Origin: Novipirellula caenicola
Lineage (GTDB): Bacteria; Planctomycetota; Planctomycetia; Pirellulales; Pirellulaceae
Length of the DNA: 64,000 bases
Assembly: GCF_039545035.1 (NCBI RefSeq)
Contig: NZ_BAABRO010000014.1
Coordinates: 62,001 to 126,000, forward strand
Direction: 5' to 3'
Below are positions 1-8,393 of this stretch, piece after piece. The notes below the pieces were generated by a model. That model was given only the letters and a program-made list of their open reading frames with translations. It was not told the origin of the DNA and did not search any database. The stretch's first letter is position 1. Every line of letters starts with the position of its first letter. The translations under genes and the position numbers were made by a program.

Positions 1-582
1 ATGACGAGGTACTGATCGTCTGTACTCTTAGCATAGCAGCGCTCGGGGAGCCGCACCGCGATCGGTGACGCAGTGTCCGGCAAGCCGTAACGCGCGACGG
101 CCAATACCTTAGCCCTGTCGTGATTTTTGGTTGCGCATGTTTTCAAACATTCGCTCCACCAAATTCCGTAGGCCGCTAGGTAGCGGATGGTTTCGTTGAC
201 AGCCAGTTAGATTGACAGACAGTCGAACTGTGTGTTGCAACAAATACCAATGCCGCTGACGATCGACGTTCTGCCGCATCGATATGGTACTGCCGCATCG
301 ATATCCGAAGAAAAAAATCTCAATCTGACGACGCAATAAAGTTGGTTGCTTTCTGGCCCCCCGGTTGGTAAGATTTTGCAGCGGTGCATGTGGATGCGTT
401 AGAGCGGGGGTGCTGTCGGTTTGGCTGCCATAGCGGTGAAGAACAGTTGGTTCTATTGACTTCATTCGCGACGACTTTTCTATCAAATACGTCGCATGTG
501 TTTATTTGCAACCGCAATGTTTGCTCGTCTTTTTTTCTTTTGTGACGATTCAGCTTCTTTTTTTCTTTTGAAAGGTGTCAGC
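1..582. other. Intergenic region upstream of the first DUF1559 gene
   Basis: I see no convincing gene here; the short open frames on either strand lack family resemblance or a good ribosome binding site. Two small sequence features are visible. A 15-bp direct repeat starting ctgccgcatc lies at 271-285 and 290-304. A 14-nt pyrimidine tract is present twice, at 529-542 and 557-570; the second copy ends 12 nt before the start codon of the next gene and runs into its ribosome binding site. The promoter of the DUF1559 gene presumably lies here but I cannot place it. Confidence 0.5.
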
Positions 583-1752
583 ATGAAAACGTCTCGGCGA
601 CAACGTGGTTTCACGTTGGTGGAATTATTGGTGGTCATCGCGATCATCGGGGTACTCGTAGGATTATTGCTTCCGGCAGTGCAGGCGGCTCGCGAAGCAG
701 CGCGGCGGATGAGTTGCAGCAACAATTTCAAACAGCTGGGTTTGGCGCTGCATAACTATCATTCGGCTTACCAACAGTTGCCCATGCAAGGCACGGGGAC
801 GTTTGATCCGGCAGCCGACAAGGGCACCGGTGATGTCAAACCCGGCCACAACGCGCGGCGGTTAAGTTTCTTGGTCGGGATGCTGCCGTTCATGGAACAA
901 CAAGGTTTGTGGGAACAAATCAGTAACCCGTACCAAGGTTGGGCCGCGATGGGACCAACCGGCTGGCAATCAGCGTACGAGCCGTGGGGGACGCAGGTTG
1001 CTGGGTTGCGTTGTCCAAGTGACCCGGCGCAATCGACCTGGGGCATCGCGACGACCAACTACGCAGGCAACTGCATCGGTGATTCTCCGAGCTATGCGCA
1101 TGCTGGTGTGTGGGAGTTTTCGGGAACCAGTTGGAAGCAAGACGTGATCGAAAAACGACGTGGGTGCACACGCGGCTTTTTTGTTCCACGACACAACAGC
1201 AAGTTTCGCGATGTTTTGGATGGATTGGCCAACACCGTAGCGATGGGCGAAATCGTCAACGGTCTCGGTGACAACGACGCGCGAACGGTGGTCAATCAAA
1301 ATCATGGTTGGGGCGGCACGGGCGTTCGCAGCCGCGCGGACGTTTGTAAAAAGGACCTCGACCCCGAACGACCGCAATTTTGGAAACCGGGGCTGACGTC
1401 GCTGGAAACGGCATCGTCACGATCGCGTGGGGCACGGTGGAGTTACTCATTGCCGCTGTTCACCGGCACCAGCTATTCGACGGCGCCCAATAGTGAATTG
1501 TGCTTTGGCGCGAACTGGGAAAACTCGGGCCAAGCCCCCACCGGCAGCCATCATCAAGGCGGTGCCCACGTGTTGATGGGCGACGGTGCGGTCAAATTCA
1601 TCACCGACTCGGTCGATTGTGGCGATGTTTCGTCGCCCGCAGTGATGCCTGGTGATTCGACGATGCTTCCTGCCGGAGCCGAAAGTCCCTACGGATTGTT
1701 TGGGGCGTTGGGAACCCGGGCGAACAAGGAAACCATCGACGGCGAATTCTAA
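583..1752 (+). CDS. DUF1559 domain protein with prepilin-type N-terminus
   Basis: This is a 389-aa pseudopilin-like protein of the DUF1559 family, which is massively expanded in planctomycetes. After a short basic leader (MKTSRRQRG) comes the type IV prepilin cleavage/methylation motif ([17 protein letters not shown]) and a hydrophobic helix running into the family-typical [14 protein letters not shown] segment. The C-terminal part carries the family's H-x-GG-x-H-VLMGDGAV motif. I chose the ATG at 583 because it is preceded by gaaagg and gives the standard short leader; an open frame continues upstream to 496 but would place 29 unlikely residues before it. Such proteins are expected to be processed by a prepilin peptidase and held at the membrane or exported; the exact role is unknown. 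A small lipoprotein gene follows, a common planctomycete arrangement. Confidence 0.93.
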   Translation: MKTSRRQRGFTLVELLVVIAIIGVLVGLLLPAVQAAREAARRMSCSNNFKQLGLALHNYHSAYQQLPMQGTGTFDPAADKGTGDVKPGHNARRLSFLVGMLPFMEQQGLWEQISNPYQGWAAMGPTGWQSAYEPWGTQVAGLRCPSDPAQSTWGIATTNYAGNCIGDSPSYAHAGVWEFSGTSWKQDVIEKRRGCTRGFFVPRHNSKFRDVLDGLANTVAMGEIVNGLGDNDARTVVNQNHGWGGTGVRSRADVCKKDLDPERPQFWKPGLTSLETASSRSRGARWSYSLPLFTGTSYSTAPNSELCFGANWENSGQAPTGSHHQGGAHVLMGDGAVKFITDSVDCGDVSSPAVMPGDSTMLPAGAESPYGLFGALGTRANKETIDGEF

Positions 1753-1764
1753 ATCCGTCAAAAC

Positions 1765-1854
1765 CGAGACGACCGATGCGGTGCTACTTTGATTTCGGCA
1801 TCGGTTGTCTCGTTCTGATGTTGTCAGTGCGATTCGCCGTACGGGCGAATCGCA
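1765..1854 (+). terminator. Two tandem hairpins after the DUF1559 gene
   Basis: Two strong inverted repeats follow the stop codon. The first pairs 1765-1779 with 1798-1812 (15 bp with one G-U pair, 18-nt loop). The second pairs 1828-1838 with 1844-1854 (11 bp perfect, 5-nt loop). Neither is followed by a long T run, so they may be a Rho-independent-like terminator, an mRNA stabiliser, or an attenuator that lowers expression of the lipoprotein gene downstream. Confidence 0.5.
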
Positions 1855-1926
1855 CGACGAAGGTGTCTCGCACCAGTTTCAGTGGCACATGCCCTTTTTC
1901 CATTTCTAATTCTTTGATTGGTTCAC

Positions 1927-2097
1927 ATGATGATGAAACACATTTTTGCATCGACTCTCTTGCTTTGGGCGTCCATGCTTGGCGCAGTAACACTCGCTGG
2001 ATGCGGCGGAAACAACGAAAATCAACAGCTGGCTCCGGTCGAACTCAGCGACGAGGAATTAGCCGAGGAACGCGCCACTCCCGAAGCAGGAGCATGA
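1927..2097 (+). CDS. Small lipoprotein (56 aa)
   Basis: A short frame of 56 residues begins with three consecutive ATG codons (1927, 1930, 1933), has a hydrophobic signal sequence and a lipobox ending L-A-G-C, followed by GGNN and an acidic, low-complexity mature part rich in Glu and Ala. This is the layout of the small secreted lipoproteins that commonly follow DUF1559 genes in planctomycetes. After lipidation at the Cys the mature protein would be only about 30 residues. It lies 174 nt after the DUF1559 stop, beyond the two hairpins. The start among the three ATGs cannot be decided. No function is known to me. Confidence 0.72.
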   Translation: MMMKHIFASTLLLWASMLGAVTLAGCGGNNENQQLAPVELSDEELAEERATPEAGA

Positions 2098-2144
2098 GCG
2101 TGGCGGGGTGATGCTGTGATTTTTGAGGTGAGATAGTTTCAAGT

Positions 2145-2349
2145 CACCTCTCCACCAACTTCGTTGGGGGAGAGGTCGAATGGAGCCTTCAGCGACATTC
2201 GGGTGAGGGGGCTGACCGAGCAAGCCGCATGCTGACGAAGCCACCGATTGCACCGGACTTGCTCGGGCAATTGCTCGGACGCCCCCTCACCCGAGCAACG
2301 CCTTTAGGGCGTGCTCGACCTCTCCCCCGACTTCGTCGGTGGAGAGGTG
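2145..2349. repeat. Long imperfect inverted repeat between convergent genes
   Basis: The arms at 2145-2179 and 2315-2349 match in 30 of 35 positions as inverted copies, and each arm is itself a hairpin (cctctcc...ggagagg). A second inner pair, gggtgagggggc at about 2200 and its complement at about 2281, lies between them. The structure sits between the lipoprotein gene (+) and the kinase gene (-), so it may act as a bidirectional terminator. It has the look of a dispersed planctomycete repeat element rather than a coding region. Confidence 0.6.
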
Positions 2350-2437
2350 GCTGGAGTGGAGACCAGCGATAAACTCGTTCCCAAACCCGGCGTTCATTCG
2401 TATCTCCCAGCACACGATTCCCCCCTCATTCCATTTC

Positions 2438-5400
2438 TTACGGCGGGGTGATTTCGGCGGGCCATAGGATGACGGTGCCATCGCGGCTGGCCGTCATCAA
2501 TAGCTCGCCGCTGGCGGTGAGATCCACCGCGGTCACGCTCGATGTATGTTGCTGAAGTAATAAAAGCTCGCGGGCGAGAGACGCCTCGGCGGGATTTTGG
2601 GCTGACACCTTCTTGGCATCATCAAGCTGGTCAATTCGCGGATCCCAAACACGGACCGTTTGATCTTCGCCCGCGGTGAAGATCCGCATGGATCCGCTGA
2701 CGTCTTGCAGGATCGCGATATCTTCGATTCGCTGGGAATGACCACGCAGCTCAATGGGCGATGTTGGCGACGGCTGTGGTTGCTCAGGTACTTGCCACAA
2801 ATACGCAACCGATTCGGTGCTTCCTGCGGCGATCCAGCGGCCGTCCTCCGATGCGGTAACGCAAACGAAGCTGCCCGCCCTGGCTTGCTGGAACACAATC
2901 GGATCGGCTGGAGTGTCGATTCGCCAAAGCTTTGCCACGCCACCGGCACCGCAAGCGAGCAGCGAGGTTCCGTCAGCCAAAAAGGTGACCGCACGCACAG
3001 GAGCACCAAAGTCGAATTCGCTTGATGCCGTGACTTGTTGCGTATCAGGATCCCAACGCCACAAACGCACAAAGCCATCGTCGCCGCCGGAAACCAGTCG
3101 GTAATCCGGTGATCCATCGGTCCGGTACCGTGGTGCAAATTCGACCGAGCGAACGGGGCCGTCGTGCGCCACTTCGAGCTTGCCAAGCGGTTGCAGCGTT
3201 GCACCGTCCCAAATCTTGATCGATCGACTTCCCGTCGCAATGTAGTTTCCATCGCAAGAAAAACTTGACTGGACCACCGCGGCGTTGCCGCGAAAGCTGC
3301 GAACGTGGGTACCCTTTTGAACGTCCCACAAAAACGCGCCATCTCCGTTCAAGCTGATAAATCGCGATTCATCGATCGGTTTGATCGCGGCAGCGTTACC
3401 CAGTTCCGCCGGTAGCTCCATCGATGCGATCTTGGTCGCAGAGTCCAAGTCGTTTGCGATCCGCCAAGCGTCTACCCGCGTCGGTTGGTTTGACTTGGAA
3501 ACGACCGCGACCATCGCGGTATTTCCCTCGTCCGCAAATGCAACTGAAGCGATTCGCTGCTGCTGACGTGGGTTCGGAGTTGCCGCTGGCTCATCTGCGC
3601 TGCCCCGCGTGGATCGCACGAGCGTGCTCTGCTGCAATTGGCGACCTTGCCCCGAATTCAGGTCCCAAAGATGGACCGAGGTTTGCAACCGATCGACCGT
3701 GCTCAATTCGCTTAGTGTCAACGCGAACTTGCCATCGGACGAAAGCGAGATGGACGTGACGAACCCTTCGTGATTCATCTCGGCGACACGAGTACGCGAC
3801 CGCAGATCGATCAATGAAAGAAGACGGTCGTCCGATGCGACCAAGATATGGTTGCCGTCCGAGGTGAAACGTGCGTCATTGATGCGGTTGCCACGCAATA
3901 GGTCAATCGGATCGCCAATGGTTTGCCCGGATGCTCGGTCCCATAGGAAGCCGCGTCCCGCTCGGTCGGCAGTAAACAAACGCTTGTCGTCATCGGAAAT
4001 CGCAAACGCGGTGATCGCTTCGGTGTGCTTGCCCAACGGGTGCACGCGGGTTGGCGCGGCACGTCCATCGAGGTTTACTTTGAATAGCCACCCCTTTTGG
4101 TCGGGTGAGCTCGAACCGGTCAAGACGTACTGACCACTCTTTGATAACGCAAATGATTGATTCAGTCCGGTTCCAACCAATTCTCCTAACTCGGTTCCCC
4201 GGTCGATATCCCAAATGCGAATGACCGCATCGGCACCGCCGACATACAGACGCCGCCGCGGCGCATCGACCGCCATCGACATCACAATCGACGTGGTGCC
4301 TTCGCGAAGGGTGGTTTGGGCATCGTCGATGGGATCGGTAACGACGCTGCCGATCGCTTCGAGATCCAATGTTTCGCGATCGATTCGCAGCACTTTGGCA
4401 GTCCGGTCGCGGCTTGATGTGACCAATCGGCGGCCATCGGGGCTAAAGCGACATGCCCAGATTTCGTCGGCGTGAGCTTGTCGCTGTGTTAGCCCTCGGT
4501 TTGAACCGCTCTGTTCATCTTCGGTGGTGGTTCCATTGGCGGCGGTGGCATCGGATCGGGTTGCGATCAGGTTGGTTGCAACGGAATCGCCCACGTAGGT
4601 GTGGGGTTTCCATGTTCGCAACGAACGGTCCATCGATGATGATAGGATTTGGTCTGCTTGGTCATTCAAAAACGTGGCTTCGGTAACCCAGCCACCATGC
4701 CCACGCAATGCCAATTCGAGCTGGCGTGTTTGGGTTTGCCATAGTTTGATCGTGTAGTCGTCGGCGGCGGTAAGGATCGTGTTGCCATCGCGCGAAAATT
4801 CGATCGCGCGAACGACGTCGCGGTGGGCTGCATCGATCGGTTCCAGTGCCAATGCATCCGATTGCGAATCTTCGGCATCGCCGAGATCCGATGGCTGCAG
4901 CGAAGGATCGGATAGCGGCACCGACGCGACGGGTTGAGATCGTTTGACACGTCCATCGGAACTGGACTGCGTGTCCGGCGATTCAAGTTGCTGGATCGCT
5001 GAAGAGATTGCAGCGTCATAATCAATCGGTGTCACCGTCTGGGGCCGCCAAATCAAAACACGCCCCTGGTCGTCGCCCGAGGCGGCCAGTCGACCATCGG
5101 GACTTAACGCGACCGAGGACACGGGGCGATTGTGGTGCTCGAAAATGCCGGGACCTTCCGCCTTCCATTGATCGTCGGTTTTGCGGACACGCCACACCGC
5201 GACATGACCGGACGACGCATCGGCCGATGCAGCGACCAAAACCCAGGCCGCGCCGCCGTCCACCGCCGCAATGTCAATTTGCCGTACCGGGGTGATGTGC
5301 CAGCAATCGATTTGCTCTGTCTGCGAGTCTAGATCCCAAATGCGAACCGTACGATCCTGGGAACCGGAAACCAGCATTGCTTCGCCGAAAAACTGAAGAT

Positions 5401-8386
5401 CTGAAACGGCGCGATTGTGGCCGCGAAGTTTGCCGATGGTGTTTTGTAATGACGTGTCCCAAAGCTCAATATCGCCCGACGCCATCCCCAGTGCGATGCG
5501 GTTTGCATCGGCCGAGATTGCCACGGCAACCACCGATCCACTGGCAACACGCCGAGGTTGATGCGAGACAAATTCTCCGGCTTGGTTGACAACAGCGCGG
5601 ACGACCGTACCGTCGCCCAATGCGGCAACGGCGACGCGGCCGGAGGGATCGATTGCCAAACTGACGACCGGAGCCGAGGTGTTAAGCGAGGATCGCGATG
5701 GCGCTACCTGACGCATCAACCAGCGGTATTCCCAAGGCAACGGCCGAGAGTCGGTCTTTGTGGCGGGATCAAGATTCGTGTCGTTGTCGTTTGTCGTCTG
5801 GGCATGCCGCTGTGCGATATGCTGCAATGTTTCGCGTGCCTTGTCGAAATTGTTGCGATCGATACGTGCTTTGGCCAATCCGATATTGGAAACGTAGCTT
5901 TCGTATTCCGCAATCTGTTGTTGGCGACGGGCTTCGTCACGCGCGGCCACCGCCTCGGCAGCGTTTTGGATGGCTTGATTACGAGCCTCAATCTCTGCTT
6001 GTTTGGCTTCTTTTTCCGCTTGCAATGCTTGTTTGGCTATTTCGGTTTTTTCCCGGGCCTCCGCAGCTTTGGCTTTCGCGATCGCTTCTTGACGCTCAGC
6101 TTCGTCTTTGCTCTCCATCGCCAGTTTCGTTGTGGCGGCGAGCTCTTTGTTTGCTTGTTTGGTCAGCTCTTTTTCTTGATTGGCCACATCCATCGCACGA
6201 ATGGCAATTTGTTTTTGTCCATGGATGATCCATGTCGCTACGCCGCTGCCAATCAAGATGAACATCAGCATCGCGACGGCGAGTCGGCGGAGCCAGCGGA
6301 AGCGACGTTGCCGGTTCGCACGCTCACGGACGGCCGTATGGACTTTGGAAAGTAGTTCGGTGTGATCTGCGTTGTCAGGATCGAGCAGCTGGATGGCGTT
6401 GTCATAATCTTCGTTTTCAAAGGCAATTTTCGCGTACTGCAGCGTCGATTGGGCAAGTCCCTCGGCGGCGCGGCGGTTGCCGTCCCATAACGCGATCGCT
6501 TCTTCGAATCCGTAGATCGCTCGCGATAAATCGGCGTAACGCTTGGATGCGACCCCGCTGGCCAAATCTTCGGCCGCACGACTCGTCAATGCAATGCTTT
6601 CGGCATGACTGCGATAGTCACGAATCGCCTGTTGGAACGCAGGCACATCCGGGTACCGATGCAACGGGTTGGTCGACATCGCCTTGAGTGCGATATCCAT
6701 CAATTCGCCCTTGTGCTTGTCCGCGACGTCACGAATGGTATTGTTGGCGACCGCCTTGAGACATTCGCGTACGTTGGGTCCGTGATGCGGCGCGTCGCCC
6801 GTGATGATCATGAACAATGTTGCACCAAGCAAATACACGTCACTTCGCTGAGTGATTCGCGAGATGGGCCCCGTCGCCATTTCGGGCGCCATGAACGCTG
6901 GGGTGCCGCCCAGCCCGGTTACGGGAAAGACCGATTCGTGTTTCTCGAACGCTTCGGTTGGCAACGCCAAACCCCAATCCATCACCATCACGACCCCAAA
7001 GTCGCCCAGCATGATGTTCTCGGGTTTGATGTCGCGATGCACCACGCCTCGGGTGTGAGCAAAGCCGACCGCGTCAGCGACCTTCAATAGGATTTCAAGG
7101 TTTTCGTCGCGAGATTTCTCGGCAATGACCTTATTCCAAGGCGTGCCGACCACCCGCTTCATGGCATAGAAAAGCGTGTCCTGGCCCATCACCGCGATGT
7201 CGTGAATCGGGACAATGTTGGGGTGGTCGAGGTCGCCGGTGACCACCGCTTCGGACAGGAATTGCTGGCGTCGGTTTTGTTCCACGTCCGCCAAACGCCC
7301 AGACGATTGCAGCTTTTCTCGTTTTTCTCGATCCAGTGGACGAATGATTTTGACGGCGATCATGCGGTCGAGCGACTCTTGTTTGGCAACGTAGACATTT
7401 CCCATGCCACCTTTGCCAAGCAGTCGTACCAACTGGTAATCGGATGCGTCTGCCTCGCTACTTGTCCCCTTGCTGACGTTGCGGGGAACGATTCGCAAGT
7501 TGGTTTCACGCAGCGAACGTTGGATCGCCGGAGCTAACTGGCTCGGCTCGTTGCGTTGGGTTGCGGATTTGGCCAGCGATTCCCATTGGACCGCGTCTTC
7601 GTCGGACAATTCTCGCGGATTGATCGTCGCTCCGATCTCGCGACTTGTCATCACGGACACAGCGGGACGTTCCGCCGACTCGTTTTCTGCTTCGGACTGT
7701 TTCTCGGTCGCTGGTTCTTTGCCAATCGGTGGTGGAATCGATCCGATCGCCACGGTGTGATCCGGAGGCTGCGAAGGATCCGGCGACCGGGGCCGCGGTG
7801 ACGGACCGCTGCCACGTTTGCCGTCTTCATTAATTTCAGGCGTTTGTTCCAAGTCGGCCGCAGAAAGCGTTCGATCCAGTTCATCGGAACGCGTCTTTTG
7901 ATTTGCCGCAGACGATGACCCGTCCGCGTCCATGTCGATGGTTTGATCTAACGGTTCGGTGATCGCAGTGGGATCAACATTGGGAAGCGTTTTGGACGCG
8001 TCCGCTGCAGAGGCACTGTCGCGGGAAATTTCGGGGTCGCTGGAATCTGTGTTCCTGGGCGCAGCGTTGCTTGGAACCATGATGGTCGCGTCTAAGTCGA
8101 CATTTGCATCGGTATCATCAAGCGATTTCAGCGGATTCGGGTTGGCTGCGGGAGGATCGTCAATGTGAATCGTTTCATCGACCGCGGGCTCTCGGCGAGG
8201 TGGCGGATCGCCCGCAGCATTGTTTTGGTTCACTGGGTTTTCGTGACTCGCCGCGTTTTTTTGACTCGCAGCGTTTTTTTGATTCGCAGGGGATCGCTGC
8301 GACGGACCGTGATCGGTTTGCCGCGTGGGGGCATGCGGTGTGTCGTCGCCCGGGTCGGGATTCGGTGGTGAAGGTTGCTTAGCCAT
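2438..8386 (-). CDS. Ser/Thr protein kinase with transmembrane helix and WD40 repeats
   Basis: This is a 1982-aa membrane-anchored PknB-type kinase. Residues 1-315 are a disordered, Asp/Pro/Asn-rich tail. The kinase domain spans about 317-590 with G-K-G-G-M-G in the P-loop, the AVK lysine near 346, the HRDIKPEN catalytic loop near 451, DWG in place of DFG near 470 (usual in planctomycete kinases) and an APE motif near 500. A single transmembrane helix follows at about 702-722, then a charged Glu/Ala/Lys coiled coil (about 724-830). The last 1100 residues are WD40 repeats with recurrent I/L-W-D strands, enough for two or more propellers. The kinase would be cytoplasmic and the propellers on the other side of the membrane. 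I chose the start at 8386, 7 nt after the upstream gene's stop; a start at 8449 would overlap that gene. Confidence 0.93.
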   Translation of the reverse strand: MAKQPSPPNPDPGDDTPHAPTRQTDHGPSQRSPANQKNAASQKNAASHENPVNQNNAAGDPPPRREPAVDETIHIDDPPAANPNPLKSLDDTDANVDLDATIMVPSNAAPRNTDSSDPEISRDSASAADASKTLPNVDPTAITEPLDQTIDMDADGSSSAANQKTRSDELDRTLSAADLEQTPEINEDGKRGSGPSPRPRSPDPSQPPDHTVAIGSIPPPIGKEPATEKQSEAENESAERPAVSVMTSREIGATINPRELSDEDAVQWESLAKSATQRNEPSQLAPAIQRSLRETNLRIVPRNVSKGTSSEADASDYQLVRLLGKGGMGNVYVAKQESLDRMIAVKIIRPLDREKREKLQSSGRLADVEQNRRQQFLSEAVVTGDLDHPNIVPIHDIAVMGQDTLFYAMKRVVGTPWNKVIAEKSRDENLEILLKVADAVGFAHTRGVVHRDIKPENIMLGDFGVVMVMDWGLALPTEAFEKHESVFPVTGLGGTPAFMAPEMATGPISRITQRSDVYLLGATLFMIITGDAPHHGPNVRECLKAVANNTIRDVADKHKGELMDIALKAMSTNPLHRYPDVPAFQQAIRDYRSHAESIALTSRAAEDLASGVASKRYADLSRAIYGFEEAIALWDGNRRAAEGLAQSTLQYAKIAFENEDYDNAIQLLDPDNADHTELLSKVHTAVRERANRQRRFRWLRRLAVAMLMFILIGSGVATWIIHGQKQIAIRAMDVANQEKELTKQANKELAATTKLAMESKDEAERQEAIAKAKAAEAREKTEIAKQALQAEKEAKQAEIEARNQAIQNAAEAVAARDEARRQQQIAEYESYVSNIGLAKARIDRNNFDKARETLQHIAQRHAQTTNDNDTNLDPATKTDSRPLPWEYRWLMRQVAPSRSSLNTSAPVVSLAIDPSGRVAVAALGDGTVVRAVVNQAGEFVSHQPRRVASGSVVAVAISADANRIALGMASGDIELWDTSLQNTIGKLRGHNRAVSDLQFFGEAMLVSGSQDRTVRIWDLDSQTEQIDCWHITPVRQIDIAAVDGGAAWVLVAASADASSGHVAVWRVRKTDDQWKAEGPGIFEHHNRPVSSVALSPDGRLAASGDDQGRVLIWRPQTVTPIDYDAAISSAIQQLESPDTQSSSDGRVKRSQPVASVPLSDPSLQPSDLGDAEDSQSDALALEPIDAAHRDVVRAIEFSRDGNTILTAADDYTIKLWQTQTRQLELALRGHGGWVTEATFLNDQADQILSSSMDRSLRTWKPHTYVGDSVATNLIATRSDATAANGTTTEDEQSGSNRGLTQRQAHADEIWACRFSPDGRRLVTSSRDRTAKVLRIDRETLDLEAIGSVVTDPIDDAQTTLREGTTSIVMSMAVDAPRRRLYVGGADAVIRIWDIDRGTELGELVGTGLNQSFALSKSGQYVLTGSSSPDQKGWLFKVNLDGRAAPTRVHPLGKHTEAITAFAISDDDKRLFTADRAGRGFLWDRASGQTIGDPIDLLRGNRINDARFTSDGNHILVASDDRLLSLIDLRSRTRVAEMNHEGFVTSISLSSDGKFALTLSELSTVDRLQTSVHLWDLNSGQGRQLQQSTLVRSTRGSADEPAATPNPRQQQRIASVAFADEGNTAMVAVVSKSNQPTRVDAWRIANDLDSATKIASMELPAELGNAAAIKPIDESRFISLNGDGAFLWDVQKGTHVRSFRGNAAVVQSSFSCDGNYIATGSRSIKIWDGATLQPLGKLEVAHDGPVRSVEFAPRYRTDGSPDYRLVSGGDDGFVRLWRWDPDTQQVTASSEFDFGAPVRAVTFLADGTSLLACGAGGVAKLWRIDTPADPIVFQQARAGSFVCVTASEDGRWIAAGSTESVAYLWQVPEQPQPSPTSPIELRGHSQRIEDIAILQDVSGSMRIFTAGEDQTVRVWDPRIDQLDDAKKVSAQNPAEASLARELLLLQQHTSSVTAVDLTASGELLMTASRDGTVILWPAEITPP

Positions 8387-8393
8387 AATGGTT

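Noticed and set aside
1776-2111. Plus-strand frame of 111 codons over the lipoprotein gene
   Set aside because: It overlaps the terminator hairpins and the lipoprotein gene in another frame; the lipoprotein has a clear lipobox and signal sequence.
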